Shown one piece after another: positions 1 through 8,354 of a stretch of DNA of 16,695 nucleotides (position 1 is the first letter of the stretch; every line of letters begins with the position of its first letter). The translations under genes and the position numbers were made by a program. The stretch covers positions 1 through 16,695 of the forward strand of contig JAAZGX010000040.1 of NCBI GenBank assembly GCA_012511005.1, in the 5' to 3' direction. Below the pieces are notes generated by a model. It ran no database searches and had not been told where the DNA came from. It saw only the letters and a program-made list of their open reading frames with translations. The stretch is from Clostridiales bacterium. Its GTDB lineage: Bacteria > Bacillota > Clostridia > Oscillospirales > Acutalibacteraceae.

Positions 1-39
1 CTATGTTTTATTATGACATTGAAAGGCAAGGTTTAATAT

Positions 40-966
40 ATGAGGTATTCGGGCGAGAAATGCCCTGTTTGTAAAACGGATTTTATAGACGAAAGCGACA
101 TTGTCGTTTGTCCCATATGCGGTACGCCGCACCATAGGGATTGTTGGAACGAATTGGGCAATTGTTTTAATAAAGAGCTTCACGAAAGCGGTTTTATATA
201 TATGCCGCCCAGCAGTGAGACGGACGAAAAAGCAGAAGAACGGGTCAATTTACAAATTGAAAATAAAGGTTTGCACATAAAAACCGATGAAAACTTAAAA
301 AGCGGCGGACAAGTCTTTTCGCCATACTTAAATTCATCAGCAGAGCCTATAACGATGCAAACGGATATAGGAGGCATAACGGGAGAGGAATACGCAAGTT
401 TTTTAGGCGCTTCCGCAAGAAGATATATGCCGAGATTTCTCTTTTTGCAGAAAACGGGCAAAAAGATGATGACTAACTTGTTCGCCTTTTTATTGCCGTT
501 TACATTCGCGGCATATAAGAGGATGTATAAATTAGCGGCAATACTTTTAGCCGTTAACATATTTTTTATTGGCATAGGAATATACGGCTCACTTCAAAAG
601 GAGCCGGTTAAAGCTATTTTTATAATGTTTAATGAGGCTGTTCTTGACGGTGAAATAACACAAACCGAAATGGAGCAGATAAAAGACGCTGTCGAGGGGC
701 TGTCTCAAATAGAGCTTGGCACGAATTGGACGGATTATGTAACAAGATATAAACTTGCCGTCAATATTTTCACAGGGCTTTTCGCGACATATTTATATAT
801 GAAAGAAAGCGAAAGGAAAATAAAAGGGCTAAAGGCGAACGATATTCCGAAAGAAATGTATGACACCTTACTTTATAAACTTGGCAAAGGCACGCTCATG
901 TTGCCGGTTTTGGGCTATATTGCTATATTTTTAGCGGCGATGGTAATTCTTAAATTCAGCATATGA
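40..966 (+). CDS. RING-type zinc-finger membrane protein (Prok-RING / DUF2628-like)
   Basis: The 308-residue protein opens with a RING-like zinc-binding module: Cys8, Cys11, Cys24, Cys27, His31/His32, Cys35 and Cys42, in a CxxC...CxxC-xxx-HHxxC layout. A charged, low-complexity linker (about 45-105) follows. Next comes a short segment (about 111-135, GGITGEEYASFLG then RRYMPRF) of the kind seen before DUF2628-like membrane domains. Four hydrophobic stretches (about 143-158, 164-183, 238-254, 285-306) predict a membrane-embedded C-terminal half with the zinc module in the cytoplasm. The start at 40 is supported by AAGG at 28-31. The next gene begins 21 bases downstream, so they are probably co-transcribed. 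Bacterial RING-like modules are known, but ligase activity cannot be inferred here and no E2 or ubiquitin-like gene is visible. The domain assignment is by eye, and the biological role is unknown. Confidence 0.8.
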   Translation: MRYSGEKCPVCKTDFIDESDIVVCPICGTPHHRDCWNELGNCFNKELHESGFIYMPPSSETDEKAEERVNLQIENKGLHIKTDENLKSGGQVFSPYLNSSAEPITMQTDIGGITGEEYASFLGASARRYMPRFLFLQKTGKKMMTNLFAFLLPFTFAAYKRMYKLAAILLAVNIFFIGIGIYGSLQKEPVKAIFIMFNEAVLDGEITQTEMEQIKDAVEGLSQIELGTNWTDYVTRYKLAVNIFTGLFATYLYMKESERKIKGLKANDIPKEMYDTLLYKLGKGTLMLPVLGYIAIFLAAMVILKFSI

Positions 967-987
967 AAGAGAAAAGCGGAGGCAGAT

Positions 988-1836
988 ATGAAAATAACTT
1001 ATTATGGAACGGCGGCGTCAGAAGGTTTCCCCGGGCTTTTTTGCTCTTGTGAGCCGTGTGAAAAGGCAAGAGCGAAAGGCGGCAAAAACCTAAGAACCCG
1101 CTCACAAGCGCTTATTGACGACACGCTGCTTATAGATTTTCCGGCAGATACATATATGCATGTGTTAAACTTTGGGCTTGATTTAAGAAAGATAAAAACC
1201 CTTTTAATAACCCATTCACACGACGACCATCTGTATCCAAAAGATTTTGAATACAGAAGATACGGTTTCGCGTATTTTGATGTGGATGTGAAAGACCTTA
1301 TCCCTATAACTGTTTACAGCTCAGAAAAATCAAGTAAATCCATAGTAGAAATAATAGATAAATTAGAGCTTGAAAAAAACAATAGTTTTACATGGAAACA
1401 GGCAAAGGCTTTCTCCTCTTTCACTGTTGGGGAATATAAAATAACCCCGCTTGAAGCAGACCATGACATAAGAACAGAGCCTTTAATTTATATGATTGAA
1501 AACAAAAAGGAAGGCAAAGCTATACTTTATGCCCACGATACGGGCAGATTTAAGGACAGTACATGGGATTATATAGAAAAAAGCGGTGTGCGATTTGACT
1601 TTGTATCCCTTGACTGCACAGCTATAATCAAGGATTATGAAGGCAATCATATGGGAATAGCGGGCGGTGAGGCAGTAAGAAAACGCTTAATTAAAATTGG
1701 CGCCGCGGACGAGAAAACAAAGTTTTGTCTTAACCATTTTTCACATAACGGACTTCTCATTCACGATGAGTTGGTAGAGGTAGCGGCAGAGAAAGATTTT
1801 CTTGTGTCGTATGACGGCGCAGTATATGAGTTTTAA
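988..1836 (+). CDS. MBL-fold metallo-hydrolase, PhnP-like
   Basis: A 282-residue metallo-beta-lactamase-fold hydrolase. The metal-binding signature is THSHDDH (His76, His78, Asp79-Asp80, His81). Later ligand candidates are His149 (ADHD), His173/Asp174 (AHDTGRF) and His240/His243 (LNHFSH). An N-terminal CxCxxC cluster (Cys19, Cys21, Cys24) resembles the structural zinc site of PhnP-type cyclic phosphodiesterases, so a two-metal phosphodiesterase acting on a cyclic nucleotide or sugar phosphate is the best guess. There are no phn genes nearby, so a role in phosphonate breakdown is not supported and the substrate is unknown. The start is fixed by GGAGG just upstream of the ATG. The gene lies 21 bases after the RING-like protein gene and 13 bases before rarA, consistent with operon membership. 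No signal peptide is seen, so the protein should be cytoplasmic. Confidence 0.88.
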   Translation: MKITYYGTAASEGFPGLFCSCEPCEKARAKGGKNLRTRSQALIDDTLLIDFPADTYMHVLNFGLDLRKIKTLLITHSHDDHLYPKDFEYRRYGFAYFDVDVKDLIPITVYSSEKSSKSIVEIIDKLELEKNNSFTWKQAKAFSSFTVGEYKITPLEADHDIRTEPLIYMIENKKEGKAILYAHDTGRFKDSTWDYIEKSGVRFDFVSLDCTAIIKDYEGNHMGIAGGEAVRKRLIKIGAADEKTKFCLNHFSHNGLLIHDELVEVAAEKDFLVSYDGAVYEF

Positions 1837-1849
1837 CTAAGGAGCAGAT

Positions 1850-3121
1850 ATGAACGCACCGCTTGCAGATAGGTTAAGACCCGTATCGTTAGACGATATG
1901 GTGGGGCAGGAGCATTTATTAAAAAAGGGAATGCCGCTTTACAACATAATAAATTCAGGCTCTTTACCTAACCTCATTTTTTACGGACCTCCCGGCACGG
2001 GCAAAACGACGCTTGCGGGAATAATTGCCGAAAAGACAGAGAAAAGCCTAAGACGCTTAAACGGCACAACATCATCAACTTCAGATATTAGAGACATTAT
2101 TTCAGAAATAAACACGCTCTCAGCGCCGGGCGGTATACTTTTATATCTTGATGAGATACAATATTTCACGAAAAAGCAGCAGCAAACGCTGTTAGAGTTT
2201 TTAGAAAACGGCGATATAACGCTCATAGCCTCCACAACGGAAAACCCGTATTTTTATATTTACGGCGCAATACTAAGCCGCAGCACCGTATTCGAGTTTA
2301 AGCCGATTGACAAAAAGCAGGCAGAAAAAGCCGTTATAAAAGCTTTCTCTTTTCTTGAAAAAGAGCGGGGAGAAAAGCTTGATATTGAAAAAGGCGTTAT
2401 AGAGCATATAGCCTCGGCGTCCGGCGGGGATGTCAGAAAAGCTATAAACGCGTGTGAGCTTTCTGTTCTTGCCGCAGAAAACCCTAAAAGCGGTGCGAAA
2501 AGAAAAATAACGCTGACAAATGCACGCTCATTAACTCAAAAAGCATCTTTAAGGTACGATAGAGACGGTGACGAGCATTACGACATTCTTTCGGCATTTC
2601 AAAAGTCTATGCGCGGCTCTGATACTAACGCGGCACTCCACTATCTTGCAAGACTGCTAATAGCGGGGGACTTGCCCTCTGCCGTAAGGCGGCTAATAGT
2701 TACGGCATCCGAAGATGTAGGGCTTTCTTACCCTAACATAATCCCCATAGTAAAAGCGGCGGCAGACAGCGCGCTTATGGTAGGACTGCCCGAGGCGAGA
2801 ATTCCGCTTGCAAACGCCGTAATCCTCATTTGCAGCAGTCCGAAATCAAATTCTGCATGTGTTGCTATAGACGCCGCCATGGACGATATAAGAAACGGAA
2901 AAACGGGAGCAATTCCAAGGACGCTTCAAAACAAGCATTTTGACGGCGAAGATACGGCAGTAAAGGGTCAATTTTATAAATACCCGCACAGCTTTGAAAA
3001 TCACTGGGTTTCTCAACAATATCTGCCCGATACAATAAAGAACAGCGTTTACTATGTACCGGGTGACAATAAAAACGAGCAAGCCGCAAAGGAATATTGG
3101 GATAAAATAAAAAACAAATAG
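1850..3121 (+). CDS. rarA: Replication-associated recombination protein A (AAA+ ATPase)
   Basis: RarA/MgsA family clamp-loader-like AAA+ ATPase (423 residues, near the usual length), acting at stalled replication forks with SSB and DNA ends. Visible motifs are the N-terminal RP-x4-D-x-VGQEHLL segment, Walker A GPPGTGKTT (46-54), Walker B LLYLDEIQ (97-104), sensor 1 STTENPYF (128-135) and an arginine finger in LSRS (142-145). The C-terminal half carries the family's tetramerisation region, including SAVRRLIVTASEDVG and a C-terminal HSFENHWVSQQYLP segment. The position after Walker B is Gln rather than the His of the usual DEIHRF motif. AAGGAG lies just before the start. The gene sits 13 bases after the MBL hydrolase gene and 21 bases before trpS. 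The assignment is secure. Confidence 0.95.
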   Translation: MNAPLADRLRPVSLDDMVGQEHLLKKGMPLYNIINSGSLPNLIFYGPPGTGKTTLAGIIAEKTEKSLRRLNGTTSSTSDIRDIISEINTLSAPGGILLYLDEIQYFTKKQQQTLLEFLENGDITLIASTTENPYFYIYGAILSRSTVFEFKPIDKKQAEKAVIKAFSFLEKERGEKLDIEKGVIEHIASASGGDVRKAINACELSVLAAENPKSGAKRKITLTNARSLTQKASLRYDRDGDEHYDILSAFQKSMRGSDTNAALHYLARLLIAGDLPSAVRRLIVTASEDVGLSYPNIIPIVKAAADSALMVGLPEARIPLANAVILICSSPKSNSACVAIDAAMDDIRNGKTGAIPRTLQNKHFDGEDTAVKGQFYKYPHSFENHWVSQQYLPDTIKNSVYYVPGDNKNEQAAKEYWDKIKNK

Positions 3122-3142
3122 CACATAAAAGGATTTGACGAT

Positions 3143-4156
3143 ATGGAGCAAAAAGAAAAAAAGCAAACGGTATTCAGCTTAATTCAGCCGACGGGAACGC
3201 CTACTCTTGGCAATTACTTAGGCGCGCTTAAAAATTGGGCGAATATGTCTGATGAATATGATTGCCTTTTTGGAATAGCTGACTTACACTCTATAACAGT
3301 TCCGGACTTCAGAGAAAAGCCGGCACAGCTTAGAAAAAATACGCGTGAGCTTTACGCTTTGCTGCTTGCTTTGGGACTTTCTCCGGACAAGAACACGCTT
3401 TTTGTGCAAAGCCATGTGGCGGCGCATTCACAGCTTGCGTGGATACTCAACTGCTACACACAGTTTGGGGAAGCGTCACGAATGACGCAGTTTAAGGACA
3501 AAAGCGCAAAGCATAAGGACAATATAACGGTAGGACTTTTCGCTTATCCCACGCTTATGGCGGCGGACATACTCCTTTATAACGCAAGTTATGTTCCGAT
3601 AGGGCAGGACCAAAAACAGCACCTTGAGTTGGCGCGGAATATAGCGGAAAGATTTAACGCGATTTATGGGGAGCTTTTTACCGTTCCAAAGCCGTTAATA
3701 GGCAAAACGGGCGCAAAGGTAATGTCACTTACAGAGCCTCTTAAAAAAATGAGCAAATCAGATGAAAACGAAAAGTCTTATATCACACTCCTTGACGAGC
3801 CGAGTTCTATCGTAAAAAAGATAAAAAGTGCCGTTACGGATAGTGAATCAGAGGTTTTATACCGTGAGGGGAAAGACGGTATTAACAATTTAATAATCAT
3901 GTATTCGGCATGTACGGGACAAAGCATAAAAGAGATAGAAAACGAGTTTTCGGGCAAAGGGTACGGCGCTTTTAAGTCTGCAGTTGCAGATGCCGTTGTA
4001 AAGGAGCTTATGCCTATAAAAGAAAGGTATAATCAGTATATAGCAGATAAAGAATACTTAGATAAATGCATGAGAGAGAACGCCGAAAAGGCGGCTGTTC
4101 GCTCACAAAGAACACTTAATAAGGTTATGAAAAAGGTAGGCTTTTTACAAATATAA
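3143..4156 (+). CDS. trpS: Tryptophan--tRNA ligase
   Basis: Class I aminoacyl-tRNA synthetase that charges tRNA-Trp using ATP (337 residues, typical for bacterial TrpS). The ATP-binding HIGH-equivalent is QPTGTPTLGNYLG (15-27), with Thr in place of the first His as in Bacillus-type TrpS. The second signature KMSKS is at 202-206. IADLHS (45-50) and PIGQDQKQHLE (152-162) are further family hallmarks of the Trp/adenylate pocket. AAAGGA sits about 10 bases before the ATG. It is packed between rarA and the TIM-barrel gene (12-base gap) in the same run. No T-box leader can fit in the 21-base gap, so it is not under its own tRNA-sensing riboswitch here. Confidence 0.97.
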   Translation: MEQKEKKQTVFSLIQPTGTPTLGNYLGALKNWANMSDEYDCLFGIADLHSITVPDFREKPAQLRKNTRELYALLLALGLSPDKNTLFVQSHVAAHSQLAWILNCYTQFGEASRMTQFKDKSAKHKDNITVGLFAYPTLMAADILLYNASYVPIGQDQKQHLELARNIAERFNAIYGELFTVPKPLIGKTGAKVMSLTEPLKKMSKSDENEKSYITLLDEPSSIVKKIKSAVTDSESEVLYREGKDGINNLIIMYSACTGQSIKEIENEFSGKGYGAFKSAVADAVVKELMPIKERYNQYIADKEYLDKCMRENAEKAAVRSQRTLNKVMKKVGFLQI

Positions 4157-4168
4157 GGAGGTTTTTTC

Positions 4169-5017
4169 ATGTACAAATTTCCCATTGGCGTAATCACTGA
4201 TTGTTTTAGAGTGCCGCCTAAAGAGGCTGTGGTAAAAGCGGCAGGCATTGACGGAATACAGGGTATTCAAGTCTATTCCACGAGGGGTGAAATGGCTCCC
4301 GAAAACCTTACGAAACAGGCAAGAAAAGAGTTTTTAGATTTAGTAAAATCTAACGGGCTTATTATTTCCGCGCTTTGCGGCGACCTTGGCGGCGGAGGCT
4401 TTGTGCATCCCGAAAAAAATCCCGAAAGGATTGAAAAGTCAAAGAGAATTCTTGACCTTGCAAAAGAGCTTGAAACAAATGTTGTTACGACGCATATCGG
4501 CGTTGTTCCCGCGGATATTAATCATGACAGATATAAAATTCTTCAAGACGCGTGCCGCGAGCTTGCGGAATATGCCGATTCAATAGACGCATATTTTGCA
4601 ATTGAAACGGGACCTGAAACATCGTTAGTGTTAAAAGAGTTTCTTGATACACTCGGCTCGAAAGGCGTTTCAGTAAACCTTGACCCCGCAAACCTTGTTA
4701 TGGTAACAGGAGACGACCCTGTAAAAGCAGTTTACAATCTTAAAGATTATATAGTCCACACCCACGCAAAAGACGGGAAAAGGCTGTTTGAAAAAGACCC
4801 TGAAATAGTTTACGGTATGGCAAAGTCAGAAATAGTAACGGGGCCCTCTTTTCTGGAAGTTCCATTAGGAGAGGGCGGCGTTAATTGGCCGGCATACCTC
4901 TCGGCTCTTGACGATATCGGATTTAAAGGATTTCTTACAATAGAAAGGGAAGTTGGAGACGATCCGGCGGGAGACATTGTGAAAGCAGTCGACTTCTTAC
5001 AGGATATGATGGCTTAA
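4169..5017 (+). CDS. Sugar-phosphate isomerase/epimerase-like TIM-barrel protein
   Basis: A 282-residue protein of the xylose-isomerase-like TIM-barrel superfamily (AP_endonuc_2 / sugar phosphate isomerase-epimerase group). Candidate divalent-metal and catalytic residues lie at the expected barrel positions: His109 (VVTTHIG), Glu146 (FAIETGPE), Asp172 (VNLDPAN), His197/His199 (IVHTHAKDGK) and Glu259 (FLTIEREVG). The two-glutamate arrangement on strands 4 and 8 fits an epimerase or isomerase acting on a keto-sugar or inositol derivative. The substrate cannot be told from sequence, and no sugar kinase or transporter lies beside it. AAGGAGG precedes the ATG. The gene lies 12 bases after trpS and 10 bases before mnmE, so it is embedded among translation genes rather than in a catabolic operon. 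There is no signal peptide. Confidence 0.85.
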   Translation: MYKFPIGVITDCFRVPPKEAVVKAAGIDGIQGIQVYSTRGEMAPENLTKQARKEFLDLVKSNGLIISALCGDLGGGGFVHPEKNPERIEKSKRILDLAKELETNVVTTHIGVVPADINHDRYKILQDACRELAEYADSIDAYFAIETGPETSLVLKEFLDTLGSKGVSVNLDPANLVMVTGDDPVKAVYNLKDYIVHTHAKDGKRLFEKDPEIVYGMAKSEIVTGPSFLEVPLGEGGVNWPAYLSALDDIGFKGFLTIEREVGDDPAGDIVKAVDFLQDMMA

Positions 5018-5027
5018 AGGTACAGAT

Positions 5028-6392
5028 ATGAAAACAATAGCGGCGATAGCCACGGCGCAAGCGGCGGCAGGCATTGGAATTGTTAGGATTTCAGGCGATA
5101 GGGCAATAGAAATTGCCGACAAAGTTTTTGTTACCGCTTCGGGGGAAAAACTCTCCTCCCGAAGCGGATATTCTGCTGCTTTAGGCGATGTTTATGACGG
5201 TAAAACGAAAATAGATAAAGCTATTGCATTGTTGTTTCGCGCGCCGAAAAGCTATACGGGAGAAAATGTTGTAGAGCTTTCAGGGCATGGCGGCCCGTAT
5301 GTTATGAGCAGAATTCTTAGGGCTGTATTGAACGCGGGCGCAGAGCCTGCAAGCCCCGGCGAGTTTACGAAAAGAGCATTCTTAAACGGCAAGCTTGACT
5401 TATCAGAGGCTGAGGCGGTAATGAGCGTAATAGGAGCGAAAGGCGAAGCGGGGCATAAAGCGGCCTTAAACGCTCTTTTAGGGCACACAAGCAAAAAAAT
5501 CTCTGAACTGGCGGCGAAGCTAACGAAAATTTGCGCTCACCTTGCCGTATGGGCGGACTATCCCGAGGAGGATATAAAGGAGCTTTCAGAAGAAAGCCTT
5601 ATAGCTTCACTAACAACAATAAAGACTGACCTTTTTAATCTGATAAACTCATTTGACGCGGGAAAAGCCGTTATAGACGGCATAGAAACCGTCATAGCAG
5701 GCAAGCCGAATGTCGGTAAATCTACATTATTAAATCTTCTTTCAGGCAGTGAAAAGGCAATAGTTACACCGCACGCAGGTACGACAAGGGATATAATCGA
5801 GGAAACGGTGCGAATAGGTAATGTGACGCTGAAACTTGCTGACACAGCAGGAATTCACGAAAATATATCGTCTGAGATTGAAGAAATAGGCGTTAAAAGA
5901 GCTGTTTTAAGAATGGAAAGAGCGCCCTTTGTAATTATTGTATTAGAGGCGGTAAATGAGCTTACAAAATCGGAGGAGGAGCTTTTAAGAAAAGCCGCCG
6001 AAAAGAAAGTTCTTGTGGCAATTAACAAAACGGATTTAGGCGTAAAGCTTGATGTTAATAAGGTAAAAAGATATACGGAAAATATAGTATACATTTCGGC
6101 TAAAAGCGGCGAGGGATTACAGGAGCTTATATCTGCCGCGGAAAGCATTTTAGGTACGGCAGACTTTGACTCATCGGAACCTATTTTAATTACAGAAAGG
6201 CAAAGAAAACTCGTCAAAACAGCTTATGAATGTGTAAGTGAAGCTTTAGAAGCTATAAAAATGGGCATGACACGAGATGCAGTAAACATTAGTCTTGACG
6301 GTGCGGTAAACGCCCTTTTAGAGCTTACGGGAGAAAGAGCGTCAGAAGCCGTTGTGGACGAGCTGTTTAAGAGTTTTTGTGTAGGGAAATAA
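5028..6392 (+). CDS. mnmE: tRNA uridine-5-carboxymethylaminomethyl modification GTPase MnmE
   Basis: GTPase that works with MnmG to place a (carboxymethyl)aminomethyl group at C5 of the wobble uridine U34 in tRNAs. The 454-residue length is standard. The N-terminal tetrahydrofolate-binding domain (1 to about 118) begins TIAAIATA and contains GIGIVRISG. A helical domain flanks an inserted G domain with G1 GKPNVGKST (225-233), G2 GTTRD (251-255), G3 DTAG (272-275) and G4 NKTD (333-336). The protein ends in the invariant C-x-GK motif with Cys451. The start is preceded by AAAGG. It is followed 10 bases later by mnmG, whose product is its obligate partner. Confidence 0.97.
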   Translation: MKTIAAIATAQAAAGIGIVRISGDRAIEIADKVFVTASGEKLSSRSGYSAALGDVYDGKTKIDKAIALLFRAPKSYTGENVVELSGHGGPYVMSRILRAVLNAGAEPASPGEFTKRAFLNGKLDLSEAEAVMSVIGAKGEAGHKAALNALLGHTSKKISELAAKLTKICAHLAVWADYPEEDIKELSEESLIASLTTIKTDLFNLINSFDAGKAVIDGIETVIAGKPNVGKSTLLNLLSGSEKAIVTPHAGTTRDIIEETVRIGNVTLKLADTAGIHENISSEIEEIGVKRAVLRMERAPFVIIVLEAVNELTKSEEELLRKAAEKKVLVAINKTDLGVKLDVNKVKRYTENIVYISAKSGEGLQELISAAESILGTADFDSSEPILITERQRKLVKTAYECVSEALEAIKMGMTRDAVNISLDGAVNALLELTGERASEAVVDELFKSFCVGK

Positions 6393-6402
6393 GGGAAAAG
6401 CT

Positions 6403-8268
6403 ATGGAATACTTTGCAGGTGAATATGATGTGGCAGTTATAGGCGCGGGGCATGCCGGTATAGAGGCGGCTCTTGCGGCGGCAAGGCTTAATGTGAAAAC
6501 CATTGTGTTTACAATAAACCTTGATTGGATAGGTCTTCTTGCGTGCAATCCCTCAATAGGCGGCACCTCTAAAGGGCATCTCGTAAGGGAAATAGACGCC
6601 CTTGGCGGAGAAATGGGAAAAGCGGCTGACAAAACGCTTATCCAAAGCAGAATGCTAAACACAGGAAAAGGCCCTGCCGTGCGCTCACTTAGAGCGCAGA
6701 TTGACAGAGTTCTGTATACAAAATATATGAAGCTTGCACTTGAAAGCCAAAAAAATCTTGACCTTATGCAAGCAGAAATAACAGAGCTTAAAAAAGAAAA
6801 AAGCGGCCTTTACAGGCTTAAAACAAAGCTTGAGTGCGTTTATACGGCAAAGTGCGTTATAATTGCGACGGGTACATTTTTAGGCGGTAAAAACTATATA
6901 GGAGAAGTTGTTTTTGACAGCGGACCTGACGGTATGTTTCCGTCTATTGAGCTTTCTAAATCTATAAAAGACTTGAATATATCACTTCGCCGTTTTAAGA
7001 CGGGTACGCCGCCGCGCATAAATGCGGACAGTGTAGACTTTTCACAGCTTGAGGAGCAAAGAGGCGACGAAAATATAACCCCGTTTTCCTTTGGAACGAA
7101 AGAAAAGCTTAAAAATTATGCGTCGTGCCACATAACATATACTAACGAAAATACGAAGCAGATAATTCTTGACAATCTTAACCGTTCTCCTCTTTATTCG
7201 CACAAGATTGAGGGAATAGGGACAAGATATTGCCCAAGTATTGAGGACAAGATTGTCCGCTTTTCAGAAAAGGAGCGCCATCAGGTGTTTATCGAGCCTT
7301 GCGGGCTTGATACGAAAGAGCTTTATTTACAAGGGCTTTCAAGCTCGCTGCCTGTGGATGTTCAAAAAGACATACTTAAAAGCGTAAAGGGACTTGAAAA
7401 CGCAAGGGTTATGAGACATGCGTATGCGATAGAGTATGACTGCACTAACCCTATGTGTTTAAAACCTACGCTTGAGTTTCTTGACTTTGAGGGACTTTAC
7501 GGCGCAGGGCAGTTTAACGGCTCCAGCGGATACGAGGAAGCGGCGGCGCAAGGGCTTATAGCCGGCATAAATGCCGCGCGAAAGGTGCAAAATAAGAAAG
7601 ATGTTATACTGCCGCGCTCATCGTCATATATTGGCACATTAATAGACGATTTAGTTACAAAAGGCTGCATGGACCCGTACAGAATGATGACCTCAAGAAG
7701 TGAGTACAGGCTGATTTTAAGGCAAGATAACGCTGATTTACGACTGACTGAAACGGGTTATAATTTAGGGCTTGTAAGTGAAAAAAGGCTTTTAGCCGTA
7801 AAAGAAAAAGAAAAGGCTATAAAAAGAGAGATTAAAAGAGCAAAGAAAACTGCTATACCGCCAAGCCATGAATTAAACGAGCTTTTAATTTCACGCGGTA
7901 CGGCGCCTCTTGAAACGGGCGCAAAGCTTTTTGAGCTTATAAAACGCCCGCAGCTTGACTATGAATGTTTGCTGCCTTTTGATAAAGAACGACCGGATTT
8001 ACCGCCTGAAGTAATAGAGCAAGCGGAAATTGAAATAAAATACGAGGGATATATAAAAAGGCAGCAGGCAGATATAGCGGAAGCGGCGCGTCTTGAAAAA
8101 AAGAGACTCCCGGATGATATAGACTACAAAAGCATTACAGGATTAAGGCTTGAAGCGGCTGAAAAGCTTTCAAAGATTAGACCGTCAAGTGTAGGGCAGG
8201 CTTCAAGAATAAGCGGCGTTTCACCGGCAGATATATCTGTAATTTTAATTTATTTACGAAAAAGATAA
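6403..8268 (+). CDS. mnmG: tRNA uridine-5-carboxymethylaminomethyl modification enzyme MnmG
   Basis: FAD-dependent partner of MnmE in U34 modification (621 residues, normal length). The N-terminal Rossmann motif GAGHAG (14-19) binds FAD. CNPSIGG (48-54, Cys48) and the second conserved cysteine region CPSIEDKIVRF (starting at Cys277) are GidA signatures. GQFNGSSGYEEAAAQGL is also typical, and the C-terminal region has the tRNA-binding helical features of the family. It follows mnmE by 10 bases. The gene that very often follows mnmG in Bacteria, rsmG, is absent, and lexA comes next. No clear terminator hairpin is visible after the stop codon, so some read-through into lexA is possible. Confidence 0.97.
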   Translation: MEYFAGEYDVAVIGAGHAGIEAALAAARLNVKTIVFTINLDWIGLLACNPSIGGTSKGHLVREIDALGGEMGKAADKTLIQSRMLNTGKGPAVRSLRAQIDRVLYTKYMKLALESQKNLDLMQAEITELKKEKSGLYRLKTKLECVYTAKCVIIATGTFLGGKNYIGEVVFDSGPDGMFPSIELSKSIKDLNISLRRFKTGTPPRINADSVDFSQLEEQRGDENITPFSFGTKEKLKNYASCHITYTNENTKQIILDNLNRSPLYSHKIEGIGTRYCPSIEDKIVRFSEKERHQVFIEPCGLDTKELYLQGLSSSLPVDVQKDILKSVKGLENARVMRHAYAIEYDCTNPMCLKPTLEFLDFEGLYGAGQFNGSSGYEEAAAQGLIAGINAARKVQNKKDVILPRSSSYIGTLIDDLVTKGCMDPYRMMTSRSEYRLILRQDNADLRLTETGYNLGLVSEKRLLAVKEKEKAIKREIKRAKKTAIPPSHELNELLISRGTAPLETGAKLFELIKRPQLDYECLLPFDKERPDLPPEVIEQAEIEIKYEGYIKRQQADIAEAARLEKKRLPDDIDYKSITGLRLEAAEKLSKIRPSSVGQASRISGVSPADISVILIYLRKR

Positions 8269-8275
8269 TTGAAAT

Positions 8276-8289
8276 CAAACAAATGTTTG
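8276..8289. promoter_or_regulatory. LexA (SOS) operator of lexA
   Basis: CAAACAAATGTTTG is a near-perfect inverted repeat (CAAACA...TGTTTG) matching the Gram-positive LexA box pattern CGAAC-N4-GTTCG, with one transition in each half (CAAAC, GTTTG). It overlaps the first bases of the -35 hexamer of the lexA promoter, so bound LexA would block RNA polymerase and autoregulate the gene. It was recognised by pattern, and binding has not been measured. Confidence 0.75.
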
Positions 8290-8315
8290 CTTTTTAAATT
8301 CGTTTATGCTATAAT
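8287..8315 (+). promoter_or_regulatory. lexA promoter (-35 TTGCTT, extended -10 TGC-TATAAT)
   Basis: A perfect -10 hexamer TATAAT at 8310-8315 is preceded by TGC, an extended -10. A weaker -35, TTGCTT, lies at 8287-8292 with an optimal 17-base spacer. The only other plausible gene 3' is lexA, whose ATG is about 40 bases downstream. The promoter lies in the sole substantial gap of the plus-strand run. Confidence 0.75.
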
Positions 8316-8354
8316 TACCTTAATCTTTACCAGATGGAAAGGATTGTGAGTATT

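Noticed and set aside
1..36. Frame 1 is open from the window edge to a TAA at 34-36 and could be the last residues of an upstream gene.
   Set aside because: Only 11 codons (ending TLKGKV) are visible and match nothing I recognise; other frames also stay open briefly. Too short to call.
40..966. Interpretation of the RING-like protein as part of a bacterial ubiquitination-type defence system.
   Set aside because: No E1, E2, JAB peptidase or ubiquitin-like gene is present in the window, and the neighbours are housekeeping genes.
8334..8354. In-frame ATG at 8334 as an earlier lexA start, adding seven residues.
   Set aside because: It would consume the GGAAAGGA ribosome site, and the later ATG gives LexA numbering with cleavage and dyad positions matching the family.
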